DNA of 7,374 nucleotides from an uncultured Spirochaetaceae bacterium (lineage in GTDB: Bacteria > Spirochaetota > Spirochaetia > SZUA-6 > Bin103). The DNA is taken from contig CAJWOB010000121.1 in assembly GCA_913043885.1 (NCBI GenBank), forward strand, positions 1 through 7,374. The letters are read 5' to 3'. Below, piece by piece: positions 6,727-7,374 of this stretch; within the stretch, counting starts at the first letter, position 1; each line of letters begins with the position of its first letter. The notes below the pieces were generated by a model. It saw only the letters and a list, made by a program, of their open reading frames with translations. It had not been told where the DNA came from and did not search any database. The translations under genes were made by a program, and so were the position numbers.

Positions 6727-7374
6727 GGAGTCGCTCCCCTTCCGGATCGACGTGGGCGTGGTGGGCCATGATCTCGGCCTCCACACGGCGGCCGTTGGCC
6801 AGCAGCACCGCCACCCGGGTGCCGGGCGCCGCCAGCGGGGCGTCGACGATGCCGAGGCATACCGACCGGCCGAGCGTCGGTGACATGCGGCTGGAGGTCA
6901 CACGGCCGCAGACCTCCCGGCCGCCAGCGCCCCCGACGATCTGGCAGCCCTCGGCCGGCACCACGGCCGGGTCCATCGGCTGCAGCGCTATCAGCCGCGG
7001 ATAGTCGTCGCGCTGCTGCTGCCACACCAGCTCCGGCCGCCCGGCAAAGTCCTGCTTGTCCAGCTTGATGGCCCAGTCCAACCCGGCGCTGAAGGCCTGG
7101 GTGAGCCCGTCGGTGTCTTGACCGACGATGAAGTGGCCCTTCTCCAGCCGCATGATCCGCTGCGCCTCGACGCCAAACGGCCGCACACCCAGGCCGTGCT
7201 CGTCGGCCAGATCGCGCAGGCCTTGCATGAATTCCTGGCTGGCCGGACGGATGCCGCCCTCGCCCTGGATCGGTTCGACCAGGAAGCCGGCGGTCTTGTC
7301 GCTCATCAGTGACTTGGCATGGTCGAGATTGTCGAATTCGGCATATTGGAACCCGGCGAGCAGCGGCATGAAGC
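6719..7374 (-). CDS. mgdC: N-methylglutamate dehydrogenase subunit C / sarcosine oxidase alpha-like, C-terminal part, joined in frame to an aminotransferase fragment
   Basis: The frame runs off the right edge (a Phe codon precedes the Met at 7369). From about 7190 down to the stop at 6719 it encodes the C-terminal folate-binding, GcvT-like domain of the SoxA/MgdC alpha subunit: VRPFGVEAQRIMRLEKGHF, VGQDTDGLT, LDWAIKLDKQDFAGRPEL, then RLIALQP, GRVTSSRMSPTLGRS and HHAHVDPEGE. This domain passes the methyl carbon to tetrahydrofolate; the complete subunit is about 950-1000 residues, so only the last ~155 are here. The FAD/NAD domains expected upstream are replaced by about 60 residues of an ArgD-like aminotransferase, without any stop or shift. 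The alpha-then-gamma order (mgdC-mgdD) is the usual one and the two genes overlap by 8 bases. The SoxA-type part is certain; whether the joined reading frame exists in a real genome is doubtful. Confidence 0.85.
   Translation of the reverse strand, partial: FMPLLAGFQYAEFDNLDHAKSLMSDKTAGFLVEPIQGEGGIRPASQEFMQGLRDLADEHGLGVRPFGVEAQRIMRLEKGHFIVGQDTDGLTQAFSAGLDWAIKLDKQDFAGRPELVWQQQRDDYPRLIALQPMDPAVVPAEGCQIVGGAGGREVCGRVTSSRMSPTLGRSVCLGIVDAPLAAPGTRVAVLLANGRRVEAEIMAHHAHVDPEGERLRV
6724..6741 (-). promoter_or_regulatory. Ribosome-binding site and GTG start of mgdD
   Basis: On the minus strand AAGGGGAG is followed, after CGACTCC (7 bases), by the GTG at 6726. It lies inside the last codons of the alpha-subunit gene. 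It decides the start in favour of GTG over the ATG 60 bases upstream. Confidence 0.65.
7190..7374 (-). pseudogene. Fragment of an ArgD-like class III (acetylornithine-type) aminotransferase
   Basis: About 61 codons at the right edge read FMPLLAGFQYAEFDNLDHAK, then TAGFLVEPIQGEGGIRPASQ, then EFMQGLRDLADEHG. The EPIQGEGG motif and the spacing to L-x-x-L-x-D-E-H-G are those of acetylornithine / class III pyridoxal-phosphate aminotransferases. In an intact enzyme DEHG would be followed by the hydrophobic strand ending in DEVQ, with the pyridoxal-binding Asp, and later the catalytic Lys; instead the frame changes into SoxA sequence within codons 57-62 (about 7184-7201). By hand count this stretch is about 63% G+C, against about 71% for the SoxA part next to it. 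It is either a real truncated gene or a misjoined piece of another contig; on its own it could not be an active enzyme. Confidence 0.72.

Noticed and set aside
6719..7374. A new natural two-domain enzyme (aminotransferase plus folate domain)
   Set aside because: The aminotransferase part stops before its cofactor-binding residues and the SoxA part begins mid-protein, so the joined frame does not make two complete domains; a misjoin is more likely.

Overview
The DNA is GC-rich (roughly two thirds G+C or more by eye), densely coding and bacterial. No RNA gene, CRISPR array or insertion sequence was recognised. Gene content points to an aerobic heterotroph able to use methylamine as a nitrogen source, and perhaps as a carbon source, through the N-methylglutamate (NMG) pathway. 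The phylum cannot be fixed from the sequence. The window looks like a contig or fragment from a larger, possibly metagenomic, assembly because genes are cut at both ends.

Layout, left to right: (1) the C-terminal part of an M81-family (MlrC-like) metallopeptidase on +, running in from the left edge to 518. (2) A DUF4432 / aldose-1-epimerase-like protein on - (502-1641), tail-to-tail with the first gene and overlapping it by 17 bp. (3) A 190 bp divergent gap (1642-1831) holding what looks like the last 34 codons of a broken SGNH/GDSL hydrolase (1700-1804) and a small inverted repeat. (4) A tight + strand operon, 1832-6073: mgsA, mgsB, mgsC (the three subunits of N-methylglutamate synthase) and gmaS (gamma-glutamylmethylamide synthetase). 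(5) A 125 bp convergent gap. (6) On -, the gamma subunit (mgdD/soxG-like, 6199-6726) and the C-terminal end of the alpha subunit (mgdC/soxA-like, up to about 7190) of an N-methylglutamate dehydrogenase / heterotetrameric sarcosine oxidase. (7) The last ~185 bp (about 7190-7374), which read in the same frame but encode a piece of an ArgD-like class III aminotransferase.

How the genes work together: GmaS joins methylamine to glutamate with ATP to give gamma-glutamylmethylamide. MgsABC, a glutamate synthase split into separate amidotransferase, GXGXG beta-helix and FMN subunits, turns this into N-methylglutamate. The Mgd complex oxidises N-methylglutamate back to glutamate and passes the one-carbon unit to tetrahydrofolate. 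The synthesis arm and the oxidation arm face each other here, so at least two transcripts are needed.

Points most worth checking are the in-frame aminotransferase/SoxA junction near 7190 (assembly chimera or real rearrangement), the absence of an ordinary start codon for mgsB with a well-placed ribosome site in front of a CTG, the loss of the glutamate-synthase iron-sulfur cysteines in MgsC, and the hydrolase remnant in front of the operon, which suggests a recombination boundary.
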